Part shown: piece by piece, positions 12,413 through 19,221 of the stretch | Position numbering within the stretch: the first letter of the stretch is position 1 | Layout of the letters: each line of letters starts with the position of its first letter | Source: Sipunculus nudus | Taxonomy: Eukaryota > Annelida > Sipuncula > Golfingiida > Sipunculidae | DNA length: 64,000 nt | Reading direction: 5' to 3' | Assembly (NCBI GenBank): GCA_026874595.1 | Contig: CM049307.1 | Coordinates: 45,445,678 to 45,509,677, forward strand | Position numbers and translations under genes: made by a program | Notes under the pieces: generated by a model | Database searches by the model: none | What the model was told of the DNA's origin: nothing | The model's input: the letters and a program-made list of their open reading frames with translations, nothing else

Positions 12413-12462
<50 letters not shown>
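12413..12462. repeat. (CT)n microsatellite
   Basis: About 50 bp of pure CT repeat. The 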ERERERERERERERERERERERERERERERERERERERERERERERERERERERERERERERERERERERERERERERERERERERERERERERERERERERERERERERERERERERERERERERERERERERERERERERERERERERERERERERERERERERERERERERERERERERERERERERERERERERERERERERERERERERERERERERERERERERERERERERERERERERERERERERERERERERERERERERERERERERERERERERERERERERERERERERERERERERERERERERERERERERERERERERERERERERERERERERERERERERERERERERERERERERERERERERERERERERERERERERERERERERERERERERERERERERERERERERERERERERERERERERERERERERERERERERERERERERERERERERERERERERERERERERERERERERERERERERERERERERERERERERERERERERERERERERERERERERERERERERERERERERERERERERERERERERERERERERERERERERERERERERERERERERERERERERERERERERERERERERERERERERERERERERERERERERERERERERERERERERERERERERERERERERERERERERERERERERERERERERERERERERERERERERERERERERERERERERERERERERERERERERERERERERERERERERERERERERERERERERERERERERERERERERERERERERERERERERERERERERERERERERERERERERERERERERERERERERERERERERERERERERERERERERERERERERERERERERERERERERERERERERERERERERERERERERERERERERERERERERERERERERERERERERERERERERERERERERERERERERERERERERERERERERERERERERERERERERERERERERERERERERERERERERERERERERERERERERERERERERERERERERERERERERERERERERERERERERERERERERERERERERERERERERERERERERERERERERERERERERERERERERERERERERERERERERERERERERERERERERERERERERERERERERERERERERERERERERERERERERERERERERERERERERERERERERERERERERERERERERERERERERERERERERERERERERERERERERERERERERERERERERERERERERERERERERERERERERERERERERERERERERERERERERERERERERERERERERERERERERERERERERERERERERERERERERERERERERERERERERERERERERERERERERERERERERERERERERERERERERERERERERERERERERERERERERERERERERERERERERERERERERERERERERERERERERERERERERERERERERERERERERERERERERERERERERERERERERERERERERERERERERERERERERERERERERERERERERERERERERERERERERERERERERERERERERERERERERERERERERERERERERERERERERERERERERERERERERERERERERERERERERERERERERERERERERERERERERERERERERERERERERERERERERERERERERERERERERERERERERERERERERERERERERERERERERERERERERERERERERERERERERERERERERERERERERERERERERERERERERERERERERERERERERERERERERERERERERERERERERERERERERERERERERERERERERERERERERERERERERERERERERERERERERERERERERERERERERERERERERERERERERERERERERERERERERERERERERERERERERERERERERERERERERERERERERERERERERERERERERERERERERERERERERERERERERERERERERERERERERERERERERERERERERERERERERERERERERERERERERERERERERERERERERERERERERERERERERERERERERERERERERERERERERERERERERERERERERERERERERERERERERERERERERERERERERERERERERERERERERERERERERERERERERERERERERERERERERERERERERERERERERERERERERERERERERERERERERERERERERERERERERERERERERERERERERERERERERERERERERERERERERERERERERERERERERERERERERERERERERERERERERERERERERERERERERERERERERERERERERERERERERERERERERERERERERERERERERERERERERERERERERERERERERERERERERERERERERERERERERERERERERERERERERERERERERERERERERERERERERERERERERERERERERERERERERERERERERERERERERERERERERERERERERERERERERERERERERERERERERERERERERERERERERERERERERERERERERERERERERERERERERERERERERERERERERERERERERERERERERERERERERERERERERERERERERERERERERERERERERERERERERERERERERERERERERERERERERERERERERERERERERERERERERERERERERERERERERERERERERERERERERERERERERERERERERERERERERERERERERERERERERERERERERERERERERERERERERERERERERERERERERERERERERERERERERERERERERERERERERERERERERERERERERERERERERERERERERERERERERERERERERERERERERERERERERERERERERERERERERERERERERERERERERERERERERERERERERERERERERERERERERERERERERERERERERERERERERERERERERERERERERERERERERERERERERERERERERERERERERERERERERERERERERERERERERERERERERERERERERERERERERERERERERERERERERERERERERERERERERERERERERERERERERERERERERERERERERERERERERERERERERERERERERERERERERERERERERERERERERERERERERERERERERERERERERERERERERERERERERERERERERERERERERERERERERERERERERERERERERERERERERERERERERERERERERERERERERERERERERERERERERERERERERERERERERERERERERERERERERERERERERERERERERERERERERERERERERERERERERERERERERERERERERERERERERERERERERERERERERERERERERERERERERERERERERERERERERERERERERERERERERERERERERERERERERERERERERERERERERERERERERERERERERERERERERERERERERERERERERERERERERERERERERERERERERERERERERERERERERERERERERERERERERERERERERERERERERERERERERERERERERERERERERERERERERERERERERERERERERERERERERERERERERERERERERERERERERERERERERERERERERERERERERERERERERERERERERERERERERERERERERERERERERERERERERERERERERERERERERERERERERERERERERERERERERERERERERERERERERERERERERERERERERERERERERERERERERERERERERERERERERERERERERERERERERERERERERERERERERERERERERERERERERERERERERERERERERERERERERERERERERERERERERERERERERERERERERERERERERERERERERERERERERERERERERERERERERERERERERERERERERERERERERERERERERERERERERERERERERERERERERERERERERERERERERERERERERERERERERERERERERERERERERERERERERERERERERERERERERERERERERERERERERERERERERERERERERERERERERERERERERERERERERERERERERERERERERERERERERERERERERERERERERERERERERERERERERERERERERERERERERERERERERERERERERERERERERERERERERERERERERERERERERERERERERERERERERERERERERERERERERERERERERERERERERERERERERERERERERERERERERERERERERERERERERERERERERERERERERERERERERERERERERERERERERERERERERERERERERERERERERERERERERERERERERERERERERERERERERERERERERERERERERERERERERERERERERERERERERERERERERERERERERERERERERERERERERERERERERERERERERERERERERERERERERERERERERERERERERERERERERERERERERERERERERERERERERERERERERERERERERERERERERERERERERERERERERERERERERERERERERERERERERERERERERERERERERERERERERERERERERERERERERERERERERERERERERERERERERERERERERERERERERERERERERERERERERERERERERERERERERERERERERERERERERERERERERERERERERERERERERERERERERERERERERERERERERERERERERERERERERERERERERERERERERERERERERERERERERERERERERERERERERERERERERERERERERERERERERERERERERERERERERERERERERERERERERERERERERERERERERERERERERERERERERERERERERERERERERERERERERERERERERERERERERERERERERERERERERERERERERERERERERERERERERERERERERERERERERERERERERERERERERERERERERERERERERERERERERERERERERERERERERERERERERERERERERERERERERERERERERERERERERERERERERERERERERERERERERERERERERERERERERERERERERERERERERERERERERERERERERERERERERERERERERERERERERERERERERERERERERERERERERERERERERERERERERERERERERERERERERERERERERERERERERERERERERERERERERERERERERERERERERERERERERERERERERERERERERERERERERERERERERERERERERERERERERERERERERERERERERERERERERERERERERERERERERERERERERERERERERERERERERERERERERERERERERERERERERERERERERERERERERERERERERERERERERERERERERERERERERERERERERERERERERERERERERERERERERERERERERERERERERERERERERERERERERERERERERERERERERERERERERERERERERERERERERERERERERERERERERERERERERERERERERERERERERERERERERERERERERERERERERERERERERERERERERERERERERERERERERERERERERERERERERERERERERERERERERERERERERERERERERERERERERERERERERERERERERERERERERERERERERERERERERERERERERERERERERERERERERERERERERERERERERERERERERERERERERERERERERERERERERERERERERERERERERERERERERERERERERERERERERERERERERERERERERERERERERERERERERERERERERERERERERERERERERERERERERERERERERERERERERERERERERERERERERERERERERERERERERERERERERERERERERERERERERERERERERERERERERERERERERERERERERERERERERERERERERERERERERERERERERERERERERERERERERERERERERERERERERERERERERERERERERERERERERERERERERERERERERERERERERERERERERERERERERERERERERERERERERERERERERERERERERERERERERERERERERERERERERERERERERERERERERERERERERERERERERERERERERERERERERERERERERERERERERERERERERERERERERERERERERERERERERERERERERERERERERERERERERERERERERERERERERERERERERERERERERERERERERERERERERERERERERERERERERERERERERERERERERERERERERERERERERERERERERERERERERERERERERERERERERERERERERERERERERERERERERERERERERERERERERERERERERERERERERERERERERERERERERERERERERERERERERERERERERERERERERERERERERERERERERERERERERERERERERERERERERERERERERERERERERERERERERERERERERERERERERERERERERERERERERERERERERERERERERERERERERERERERERERERERERERERERERERERERERERERERERERERERERERERERERERERERERERERERERERERERERERERERERERERERERERERERERERERERERERERERERERERERERERERERERERERERERERERERERERERERERERERERERERERERERERERERERERERERERERERERERERERERERERERERERERERERERERERERERERERERERERERERERERERERERERERERERERERERERERERERERERERERERERERERERERERERERERERERERERERERERERERERERERERERERERERERERERERERERERERERERERERERERERERERERERERERERERERERERERERERERERERERERERERERERERERERERERERERERERERERERERERERERERERERERERERERERERERERERERERERERERERERERERERERERERERERERERERERERERERERERERERERERERERERERERERERERERERERERERERERERERERERERERERERERERERERERERERERERERERERERERERERERERERERERERERERERERERERERERERERERERERERERERERERERERERERERERERERERERERERERERERERERERERERERERERERERERERERERERERERERERERERERERERERERERERERERERERERERERERERERERERERERERERERERERERERERERERERERERERERERERERERERERERERERERERERERERERERERERERERERERERERERERERERERERERERERERERERERERERERERERERERERERERERERERERERERERERERERERERERERERERERERERERERERERERERERERERERERERERERERERERERERERERERERERERERERERERERERERERERERERERERERERERERERERERERERERERERERERERERERERERERERERERERERERERERERERERERERERERERERERERERERERERERERERERERERERERERERERERERERERERERERERERERERERERERERERERERERERERERERERERERERERERERERERERERERERERERERERERERERERERERERERERERERERERERERERERERERERERERERERERERERERERERERERERERERERERERERERERERERERERERERERERERERERERERERERERERERERERERERERERERERERERERERERERERERERERERERERERERERERERERERERERERERERERERERERERERERERERERERERERERERERERERERERERERERERERERERERERERERERERERERERERERERERERERERERERERERERERERERERERERERERERERERERERERERERERERERERERERERERERERERERERERERERERERERERERERERERERERERERERERERERERERERERERERERERERERERERERERERERERERERERERERERERERERERERERERERERERERERERERERERERERERERERERERERERERERERERERERERERERERERERERERERERERERERERERERERERERERERERERERERERERERERERERERERERERERERERERERERERERERERERERERERERERERERERERERERERERERERERERERERERERERERERERERERERERERERERERERERERERERERERERERERERERERERERERERERERERERERERERERERERERERERERERERERERERERERERERERERERERERERERERERERERERERERERERERERERERERERERERERERERERERERERERERERERERERERERERERERERERERERERERERERERERERERERERERERERERERERERERERERERERERERERERERERERERERERERERERERERERERERERERERERERERERERERERERERERERERERERERERERERERERERERERERERERERERERERERERERERERERERERERERERERERERERERERERERERERERERERERERERERERERERERERERERERERERERERERERERERERERERERERERERERERERERERERERERERERERERERERERERERERERERERERERERERERERERERERERERERERERERERERERERERERERERERERERERERERERERERERERERERERERERERERERERERERERERERERERERERERERERERERERERERERERERERERERERERERERERERERERERERERERERERERERERERERERERERERERERERERERERERERERERERERERERERERERERERERERERERERERERERERERERERERERERERERERERERERERERERERERERERERERERERERERERERERERERERERERERERERERERERERERERERERERERERERERERERERERERERERERERERERERERERERERERERERERERERERERERERERERERERERERERERERERERERERERERERERERERERERERERERERERERERERERERERERERERERERERERERERERERERERERERERERERERERERERERERERERERERERERERERERERERERERERERERERERERERERERERERERERERERERERERERERERERERERERERERERERERERERERERERERERERERERERERERERERERERERERERERERERERERERERERERERERERERERERERERERERERERERERERERERERERERERERERERERERERERERERERERERERERERERERERERERERERERERERERERERERERERERERERERERERERERERERERERERERERERERERERERERERERERERERERERERERERERERERERERERERERERERERERERERERERERERERERERERERERERERERERERERERERERERERERERERERERERERERERERERERERERERERERERERERERERERERERERERERERERERERERERERERERERERERERERERERERERERERERERERERERERERERERERERERERERERERERERERERERERERERERERERERERERERERERERERERERERERERERERERERERERERERERERERERERERERERERERERERERERERERERERERERERERERERERERERERERERERERERERERERERERERERERERERERERERERERERERERERERERERERERERERERERERERERERERERERERERERERERERERERERERERERERERERERERERERERERERERERERERERERERERERERERERERERERERERERERERERERERERERERERERERERERERERERERERERERERERERERERERERERERERERERERERERERERERERERERERERERERERERERERERERERERERERERERERERERERERERERERERERERERERERERERERERERERERERERERERERERERERERERERERERERERERERERERERERERERERERERERERERERERERERERERERERERERERERERERERERERERERERERERERERERERERERERERERERERERERERERERERERERERERERERERERERERERERERERERERERERERERERERERERERERERERERERERERERERERERERERERERERERERERERERERERERERERERERERERERERERERERERERERERERERERERERERERERERERERERERERERERERERERERERERERERERERERERERERERERERERERERERERERERERERERERERERERERERERERERERERERERERERERERERERERERERERERERERERERERERERERERERERERERERERERERERERERERERERERERERERERERERERERERERERERERERERERERERERERERERERERERERERERERERERERERERERERERERERERERERERERERERERERERERERERERERERERERERERERERERERERERERERERERERERERERERERERERERERERERERERERERERERERERERERERERERERERERERERERERERERERERERERERERERERERERERERERERERERERERERERERERERERERERERERERERERERERERERERERERERERERERERERERERERERERERERERERERERERERERERERERERERERERERERERERERERERERERERERERERERERERERERERERERERERERERERERERERERERERERERERERERERERERERERERERERERERERERERERERERERERERERERERERERERERERERERERERERERERERERERERERERERERERERERERERERERERERERERERERERERERERERERERERERERERERERERERERERERERERERERERERERERERERERERERERERERERERERERERERERERERERERERERERERERERERERERERERERERERERERERERERERERERERERERERERERERERERERERERERERERERERERERERERERERERERERERERERERERERERERERERERERERERERERERERERERERERERERERERERERERERERERERERERERERERERERERERERERERERERERERERERERERERERERERERERERERERERERERERERERERERERERERERERERERERERERERERERERERERERERERERERERERERERERERERERERERERERERERERERERERERERERERERERERERERERERERERERERERERERERERERERERERERERERERERERERERERERERERERERERERERERERERE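 peptide on the reverse strand is an artefact of it. Confidence 0.9.
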
Positions 12463-12464
<2 letters not shown>

Positions 12465-12780
12465 CACTTGTTGTTGCAGATGTAACTTTCGTCCTGTCTT
12501 TTTTTCTGAGTTTCTGTAGCCCTGTTCCCATCCTCTTTTCGTCCCTTCATGTATTCCCTTTTTCGTTATTATTATCAATTCATTATTTCATCATTCCCTT
12601 CAATTCATAGTGCGTCCTTTTTTCTCGTTTTTTCTTTCTCCTTTAGCCTTTCTTTCATGCTTGCGGGCTTTTGTTTTTCCCTGTGTCCTTTCCCCTGCTG
12701 CATCACACGTTTTGCTCTTCTTTTGTCTTTTCCAGGCCAGTTTTACTTATTTGATTCTCTCCTCTCGTTCTCTATTATCA
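12463..12780. other. Pyrimidine-rich tract next to the CT repeat
   Basis: The plus strand is strongly T/C-biased for about 300 bp, apparently degenerate sequence continuous with the CT microsatellite. Two overlapping plus-strand open frames here translate to Phe/Ser/Leu-rich peptides, which is what such a tract gives by chance. Confidence 0.5.
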
Positions 12781-14789
12781 ACGATGACTCAACAGACAAA
12801 GTAAGAGATGTATAACAACTACAGTATCAGCGATCCGCCAAAGCAGAGGGACCTGGATAAAGTGAGGCATGGTATGTTTCCTGACAGGACAGCCCTCCAA
12901 ATCTATGGCATCAGAGATGCCAAAGTAAACCTTAAGAAACTCAAACTAAATTATTGTAGGTGGCACCAACAGTCGTGAAAACGGCAGTAAGTTACCCAGG
13001 ATATATGGACATGCACAATTTAAGCCCAAGACTATTGAACCGCTCCTTAGATAGTGCTATTTTTAAATTTTAAACCGCATTGATGGACACCAAGCAGAAA
13101 GGATTGAATGTAGCGCCACCACTCCTTATTTTCTTATGTGACCATATCAAGGGCGGATCCAGAATTAAGGAAACGGATCCGCTTTTGCATATAAGGATGC
13201 CGGGTTTAAGAAAAATCCATCCATGTATATCAGAAGAGTTCTCCACTACATTTATCATCAGTGCTTCATTGATGAATTCCGAATAACTCTAACAGCAGGC
13301 CTTCAAAAACAGCTTTTTGTATCTTTAACACTAGACTTTCATTTCATAAATTGTCTTCGCTATTTTTATTATTCTCGCAGTGTACACAATATGTTTCTGA
13401 TCATTTAACTCTGTGTTCTGGTTCAATACAAGGGTTTCACTTATATTGTCCTTTTATTGAAATATATATAAATATATTGCTGGCACGCAGATAAGCTATG
13501 CTTTAAATATGAACATCTTATAAACATTCAAATACCTGACCATTATACATAATATATCGCTTATACATGTCACGATTTGTTATATAAAATATGCACTTAT
13601 GTCTGATCATGCATCTTTACACTTGTACATTGAAAAAGACTTACAAATAAAATCGGTTAAGGGCCAAGATGGCTCCCATGAGGTACGTGTCATGATGGTT
13701 TTAAATATAATGTAAGGCCACACCCAATAATAATTATTCTATTAGGACTCTAGGACAAATATATAAGATTATTTTTAATGGTCTGTGTGTGTTCAGATAT
13801 TCATGTTAGGGTAACGTTCCTATGGAACTCCCTAAAAACAACCGTTAAAATATCGAAAATATATGGCATTTATTATGTTCAAATTATAATTTTGAAAAAA
13901 ATTACGAAACGTTCTCCGGAAATTCTATAGGGATTCACCGGCCTTTAGTTTGTCATAGAAACATGAGGCATGTACGAAGTTTGATAGGATGATGATGGCT
14001 GGAGTTCCTGGGCGTGATACTGATATCGGGATATCACAAAATATCGCGATCACTTTTATAAACTTATCATGGATAAAAAAAAGACTAAAATCTTCCCATC
14101 CCCAAGGAGCGACATACATGAGCGGTTGTTCGGGAGAACGATGTATTTATTCATGTGGATTTATACTGACCTTTGGTCCATATCTGTCTTTATTTCCATA
14201 TATTGTGTTCGGTCATACTTTATTATATTTTAAATCAGAAAAAAATGTAATATTAAAATGAAATGTGGCCTTGAACAGACTATTCAATGGCTACTACACC
14301 ACTACTTTTAGATACCTGCAATGAGTTTCCAACAACATTAATATGCCCATGCAGTCTATAAACGCATTTAGAAATCGTTTCATGTTTATCTCATTTTAGT
14401 ATTAAATATCAATATGTATAAATATATAAATGTAGCCTATCCACGGAATTTTGTCTTTCTGTCTTAGAAAAGTTCTTAACAAAAATGTCTGCGATGATCT
14501 AAGTTTGGCCTCAGTACACAGGATTGTCACAATATCCAGATAAAAAAATAAACTGACAGGCGAGAAATCATTTGTGTCAAGAAATAGCACATTTATCGCA
14601 TAATACGCCATGTTTAACTATGGGTCTTAAAGTACGCGTGCGCGTGCGCCCACGTGCGTAAAATAAATATATTTTCCATGCACTTCCATATCATATATGT
14701 GTTAAGAAATTATACGAATTAGGGTTGATCACGGTTTACTTATAATACTGTGAAAGTGAGCAGAACTCGTTTTTAAACTACAAGAATTT
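12781..14789. other. Non-coding stretch
   Basis: No supported gene. An 8-bp stem, GCGGATCC at 13153-13160 and GGATCCGC at 13175-13182, forms a small hairpin. The short open frames at 13070-13410 and 13925-14261 overlap on both strands and show no domain. Confidence 0.4.
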
Positions 14790-15345
14790 TGCGTAAAACG
14801 GACATTCAGAAAGAAACCCCCTGGAGCAACAGGTAAGCCCAGACTGGCTACTAAGAGGGCAGTGTGGACCGCGGGTCGATACTGCACTGAGCAGACGACA
14901 GAATCAGTGAGCAGACGACAACAAGGTTTGCGCGCTGGAGACGCGGGTTGCTGAAGAAGCAAACAGTAGAGGGCCTACCTTAGCGTATACCTGCTGCCGC
15001 GGCCGCCTGTCGTCGTCGTCCATATTGGCTGGATGAACGGTCATAGTGGTCAGATATGGTACATGCTAGTCCGGCCAGAACACAATTCTGTCCCTGGCGC
15101 ACACCGCTTGTTCTTCAGAAGCGTAGTCTGACTACACCTCGGCCCGGTATGACAGTACATTGACCGGCGTACATCGCACCTTCACTCGCAGACTTCTGCC
15201 AATCGATTCATGAATAATTCATGAAACAGGAAATAACAGCGCTGGCCTGCGTGCGGCGATCCTATTCGATCAACGGCTCTGCTGTCATACAAAGCTCCCG
15301 CTGTGAGGCCCAAAAGCAGCCAGGATTTTATTCATGTGACAACGA
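14790..15345 (-). promoter_or_regulatory. CpG-rich patch, candidate promoter and 5' UTR
   Basis: By eye this stretch is richer in G+C and CpG than its surroundings, with GCCGCGGCCGCC and (GTC)4 near 14995-15020 and many scattered CG steps up to 15340. It surrounds a possible minus-strand start codon with a downstream splice donor, so it could be a promoter with the 5' UTR on the minus strand. No TATA box was identified. A GC-rich unique sequence without promoter function is the main alternative. Confidence 0.35.
14979..15023 (-). CDS. Candidate first coding exon, unidentified gene (minus strand)
   Basis: On the minus strand an ATG at 15023-15021 sits in a reasonable initiation context (A at -3, G at +4). 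It encodes MDDDDRRPRQQVYAK and is followed at once by AAG/GTAGGC, a plausible splice donor in phase 0. A second possible donor, CAG/GTATAC, lies 12 bases earlier. Without splicing the frame runs only 39 codons to a stop. The exon lies inside a CpG-rich patch, as expected for a promoter-proximal exon. The acidic-then-basic N-terminus is not diagnostic of any family I recognise. Remaining exons would lie to the left, but I found no convincing ones. The call depends on context and splice signals, not on homology. Confidence 0.35.
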
Positions 15346-16160
15346 TTAGGAAAATTTACCTATGATTGTCTGACTACAGGCTGCGCAAAAGCATGTCGAA
15401 AGCCTGGAATCGTGGAGGCACAAACGCAAATTGTGGCACAAAAGAGCCTTATGTACAACAGTTATGTCGATAAACTTACTTAATTTACCTGTTTGAGCTC
15501 CTAACTAAAAATACCCGTTTCTGAACTCATCCTCCCTCTACAAAGTCACAAGAATAAACAGAAACATTTATAGTTTGTAATGCTATATATAAGGCATCTC
15601 TATATTTATATAAACATGTAAGAGATTATTAAACTTATTATTCAGGAGGTCATTGTAAAAAAATGAAAAAAATGTGATAATAAAGTAAACCTCTGTCTTA
15701 TGGTCATCATTGGGAGTGAAGTGGTCATATTAGAGGAGTGGCCTTAATATAAGACTTAGACGTCGGACCAGGGTATCAACTGGGACCAGGAATTCGAACC
15801 CCAATGGAGAGTCTCAATGCTGCTGAGGTGTGGCCATTTTCATAAGTTAAAAATTTGATAATAATATTTTTATATTTAAAAAGGCGTTACTTCAACAAAA
15901 TCCTTATTAAATGCGATTTGCAAACTGAATACAGAATTTTGTTAATTCATAACTGTGTAAAATTTAAGGATAAAGAAAAATTTAACTACGTCACAAGAAA
16001 TATCGTTTTCTAGAACTACCAAAAGCTGATCTAAAAAGATAAGTTTTAATAGTTCTTTTAAAAGAGGCTAGTGATCGTCAAAATCCTGTTAATATGCGAA
16101 AGTTTATTCCTCGGCCTTGGTGCCATATAGTGTAGAGGACCGCATTCAGACGAAGTATTA
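15346..16160. other. Non-coding stretch
   Basis: AT-rich sequence with no gene recognised. Around 15690-15760, GTGGTCATATTAGAGGAGTGGCCTTAATA-type text resembles invertebrate repeats seen also near 6925-7015, but the match is short and unresolved. A GAATTCGAACCCC string near 15790 loosely resembles a Pol III B box without an upstream A box. Confidence 0.35.
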
Positions 16161-16448
16161 GGCCAAAAAAATAAAAGGGTATGGTTCTCAGGCACTTTTT
16201 TTAAGAAATCAATGCGGGCGGGCGGAATTTTATTTTTGACCTTTTTTTGTATGTTTCGATAAAATTTCATATGATCAGGGAAAAACATGTAAATGACAGG
16301 TCAAAGCACTACATAACAAAGGAAATGGTATCGAAATTGTATTATTTTATCATTTTGAATGATGAAATCAAAATAAAAATGTTTGATGCGGGGGGTTAAA
16401 ATTGACGCGGGCGGTGCCTGAGAACCATACCTTTAATTTTTTTTGGCC
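16161..16448. mobile_element. MITE with 35-bp terminal inverted repeats and TTA target duplication
   Basis: The left end (16161-16195) starts GGCCAAAAAAATAAAAGG and runs into TATGGTTCTCAGGCAC. The right end (16414-16448), read in reverse, starts GGCCAAAAAAAATTAAAGG and runs into the same TATGGTTCTCAGGCAC. The element is 288 bp, flanked by TTA at 16158-16160 and TTA at 16449-16451. Just inside both ends are GCGGGCGG-type motifs. It has no coding capacity. A 3-bp TTA duplication is the habit of PIF/Harbinger transposons, so it may be mobilised by a relative; a TA-target Tc1/mariner-type element is the alternative. Near-identical ends suggest recent activity. Confidence 0.8.
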
Positions 16449-17359
16449 TTAGCTGTGTACAATTAATTTCCTTTCCCTACGAAAAGGCAATCGGGTGATT
16501 TTGTCAGGTTTGCCTGTTTTTATAAATGTGTCTGTGTATGAATGAATGTATGTATGTCTTTATGTTAATATATGATATATGTACGTCCTGACTAGTAATT
16601 AAAAATATCAGCCCATATTCCCTTACCAGTTTTACTCTATATATAGCATCTCGGTCATCTTCAAAGATGGCCCAGATAGGAATCCAGATTATAGAATTTT
16701 CTACTTGCTGTAAGAGTAACTTTTCCAGATGATTGATCTTATTTGTAGAATGGCCCGTCCGACTTGTGTAAAGAATTCATTAAACCGTCAAATTATTTTC
16801 GGTATCCTTTGTCACTTATTACAAATCGTCTCTCTAAAACTGATTATATTACATTATGCATAAGTGCTAGGCCTATAATTATACAGAGAACATGTTAAAA
16901 CGATGGGTCTTGTTGCAACAATAACATTAGTCATACAAAGTCATCTCTTAAACAAAATAAAGTTTCTCGAATGACAAAATGTCTGTCAACTGCCGACTAG
17001 GAATTCTTCAACTATTTGCTTATTTCTATATGAAAACTGAGACATTTTGCTGCTCCGCTCTGCAGAAATATTTATCAATATAATATCTCGCCTTGGTTCC
17101 ATTTCTAGTCAAATCCATGCATATCGAATGAGGTCAAAGGTCACCAGACTTTGGTGGCGCCGTGATGACTTATAAAAAAATTGATGAATTTTCATGAAAA
17201 TCTTTATGAATATTAACTAATACATTTTCTCACCGGAAAAGATTCTCAGCAAATTAAAGCATATTTCATGAGGTCAGAGGTCACAAGATATGCGACGGGC
17301 GTATTATGCACCATTTGTTTTCAGTATTGAACTCGCGGATTTACATCAAAGCGTCCCAA
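16449..17359. other. Non-coding stretch
   Basis: No gene recognised. Two related strings, ATGAGGTCAAAGGTCACCAGA near 17128 and ATGAGGTCAGAGGTCACAAGA near 17268, each about 140 bp apart and preceded by similar text (ATCCATGCATATCGA and TTAAAGCATATTTC), mark an old tandem duplication. Each contains an AGGTCA-type direct repeat that resembles a nuclear-receptor half-site pair, most likely fortuitous. Confidence 0.4.
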
Positions 17360-17379
17360 CCCCCCCCCCCCCCCCCCCC
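17360..17379. repeat. C20 homopolymer
   Basis: Twenty consecutive C residues about 280 bp before the CCAC minisatellite. The polyproline in overlapping open frames comes from it. Confidence 0.95.
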
Positions 17380-17639
17380 GGAAACCTTCATTTTCCTTAC
17401 AAATCAAAATGTGTGTTTATTATTCAAAGCCTCAGCCTTTGTGTTTTGGATTATTTTTTTTCAAAGAAGGGTATCCCTGCTACAATTGCTTGCAATCCGT
17501 TGTTAGTGCTGCTCTACCTCGCAACAACGCTCTATCACAACCACACTCGACCACAGCCACACTTCATCAAAACCACGCTACACCACAATGACAGTAAACA
17601 ACTCCCACACACTCCATCAAATCAACACCACACTACTCC

Positions 17640-19200
17640 CACGCAGCTCCACCGTATCGCACTCAATTATTACCCAAGGCTTCACTACAACCACACGCCA
17701 CCACATCAACGCTACATTCCCACGCGGCACCACAACCCCACTCCATCAAAACCACCATTGCACTCAATTATTACCCAAGGCTTCACTACAACCACACGCC
17801 ACCACATCAACGCTACATCCCCACGCGGCACCACAACCACACCCAATCAAAACCACCATTGCACTCAATTATTACCCAAGGCTTCACTACAACCACACGC
17901 CACCACATCAACGCTACATCCCCACGCGGCACCACAACCACACCCCATCAAAACCACCATTGCACTCAATTATTACCCGAGGCTTCACTACAACCACACG
18001 CCACCACATCAACGCTACATCCCCACGCGGCACCACAACCACACCCCATCAAAACCACCATTGCACTCAACTATTACCCAATGCTACACTACAACCACAC
18101 GCCACCATATCAACGCTACATTCCCACGCGGCACCACAACCACACTCCATCAAAACCACCATTGCACTCAATTATTACCCAAGGCTTCACTACAACCACA
18201 CGCCACCACATCAACGCTACATCCCCACACGGCACCACAACCACACTCCATCAAACCACCATTGCACTCAACTATTACCCAATGCTACACTACAACCACA
18301 CGCCACCACATCAACGCTACATCCCCGTGCGGCACCACAACCACACTCCATCAAAACCACCATTGCACTCCACTATTACCCAATGCTACACTACAACCAC
18401 ACGCCACCACATCAACGCTACATCCCCACGCGGCACCACAACCACACCCCATCAAAACCACCATTGCACTCAACTATAACCCAATGCTACACTACAACCA
18501 CACGCCACCACATCAACGCTACATCCCCACGCGGCACCACAACCACACCCCATCAAAACCACCATTGCACTCAATTATTACCCAATGCTACACTACAACC
18601 ACACGCCACCACATCAACGCTACATCCCCACGCGGCACCACAACCACACCCCATCAAAACCACCATTGCACTCAACTATTACCCAATGCTACACTACAAC
18701 CACATGCCACCACATCAACGCTACATCCCCACGCGGCACCACAACCACACTCCATCAAACCACCATTGCACTCAACTATTACCCAATGCTACACTACAAC
18801 CACACGCCACCACATCAACGCTACATCCCCACGCGGCACCACAACCACACTCCATCAAAACCACCATTGCACTCAACTATTACCCAATGCTAAACTACAA
18901 CCACACGCCACCACATCAACGCTACATCCCCACGCGGCACCACAACCACACTCCATCAAACCACCATTGCACTCAACTATTACCCAATGCTACACTACAA
19001 CCACACGCCACCACATCAACGCTACAATCCCACGCGGCACCACAACCACACTCCATCAAAACCACCATTGCACTCAACTATTACCCAATGCTACACTACA
19101 ACCACACGCCACCACATCAACGCTACATCCCCACGCGGCACCACAATCACACTCCATCAAAACCACGCTACACCACCATCGTACTCGACTATTACCCAAT
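17640..19200 (+). repeat. 101-bp CCAC-rich minisatellite, about 15 copies
   Basis: The unit runs from CACTCAATTATTACCCAAGG through CTACAACCACACGCCACCAC, CATCAACGCTACATCCCCAC, GCGGCACCACAACCACA and CATCAAAACCACCATTG. Anchors at 17671, 17772 and 17873 give a 101-bp period; a few copies are 100 bp. The first copies carry CCAAGGCTTCA or CCGAGGCTTCA, later ones CCAATGCTACA. The consensus has no stop codon in any plus-strand frame, so overlapping frames of 640, 571 and 206 codons exist. Because 101 is not a multiple of 3, each protein cycles through three unrelated peptides every 303 bp (ALNYYPRLHYNHT, HSIITQGFTTTTR and TQLLPKASLQPHA types). That pattern argues for satellite DNA rather than a gene. 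The plus strand is nearly free of G, so the minus strand is G/T-rich. Confidence 0.9.
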
Positions 19201-19221
19201 GCTACAGTTTAATCACACTCC

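Noticed and set aside
13153-13182. hAT-type terminal sequence (GGGCGGATCCAGA) as the end of a transposon
   Set aside because: Only a short hairpin was found; no second end or target duplication could be located.
17128-17290. Nuclear-receptor response elements (AGGTCAnAGGTCA-like)
   Set aside because: The two sites are parts of an old tandem duplication, with no promoter nearby, so chance is the better explanation.
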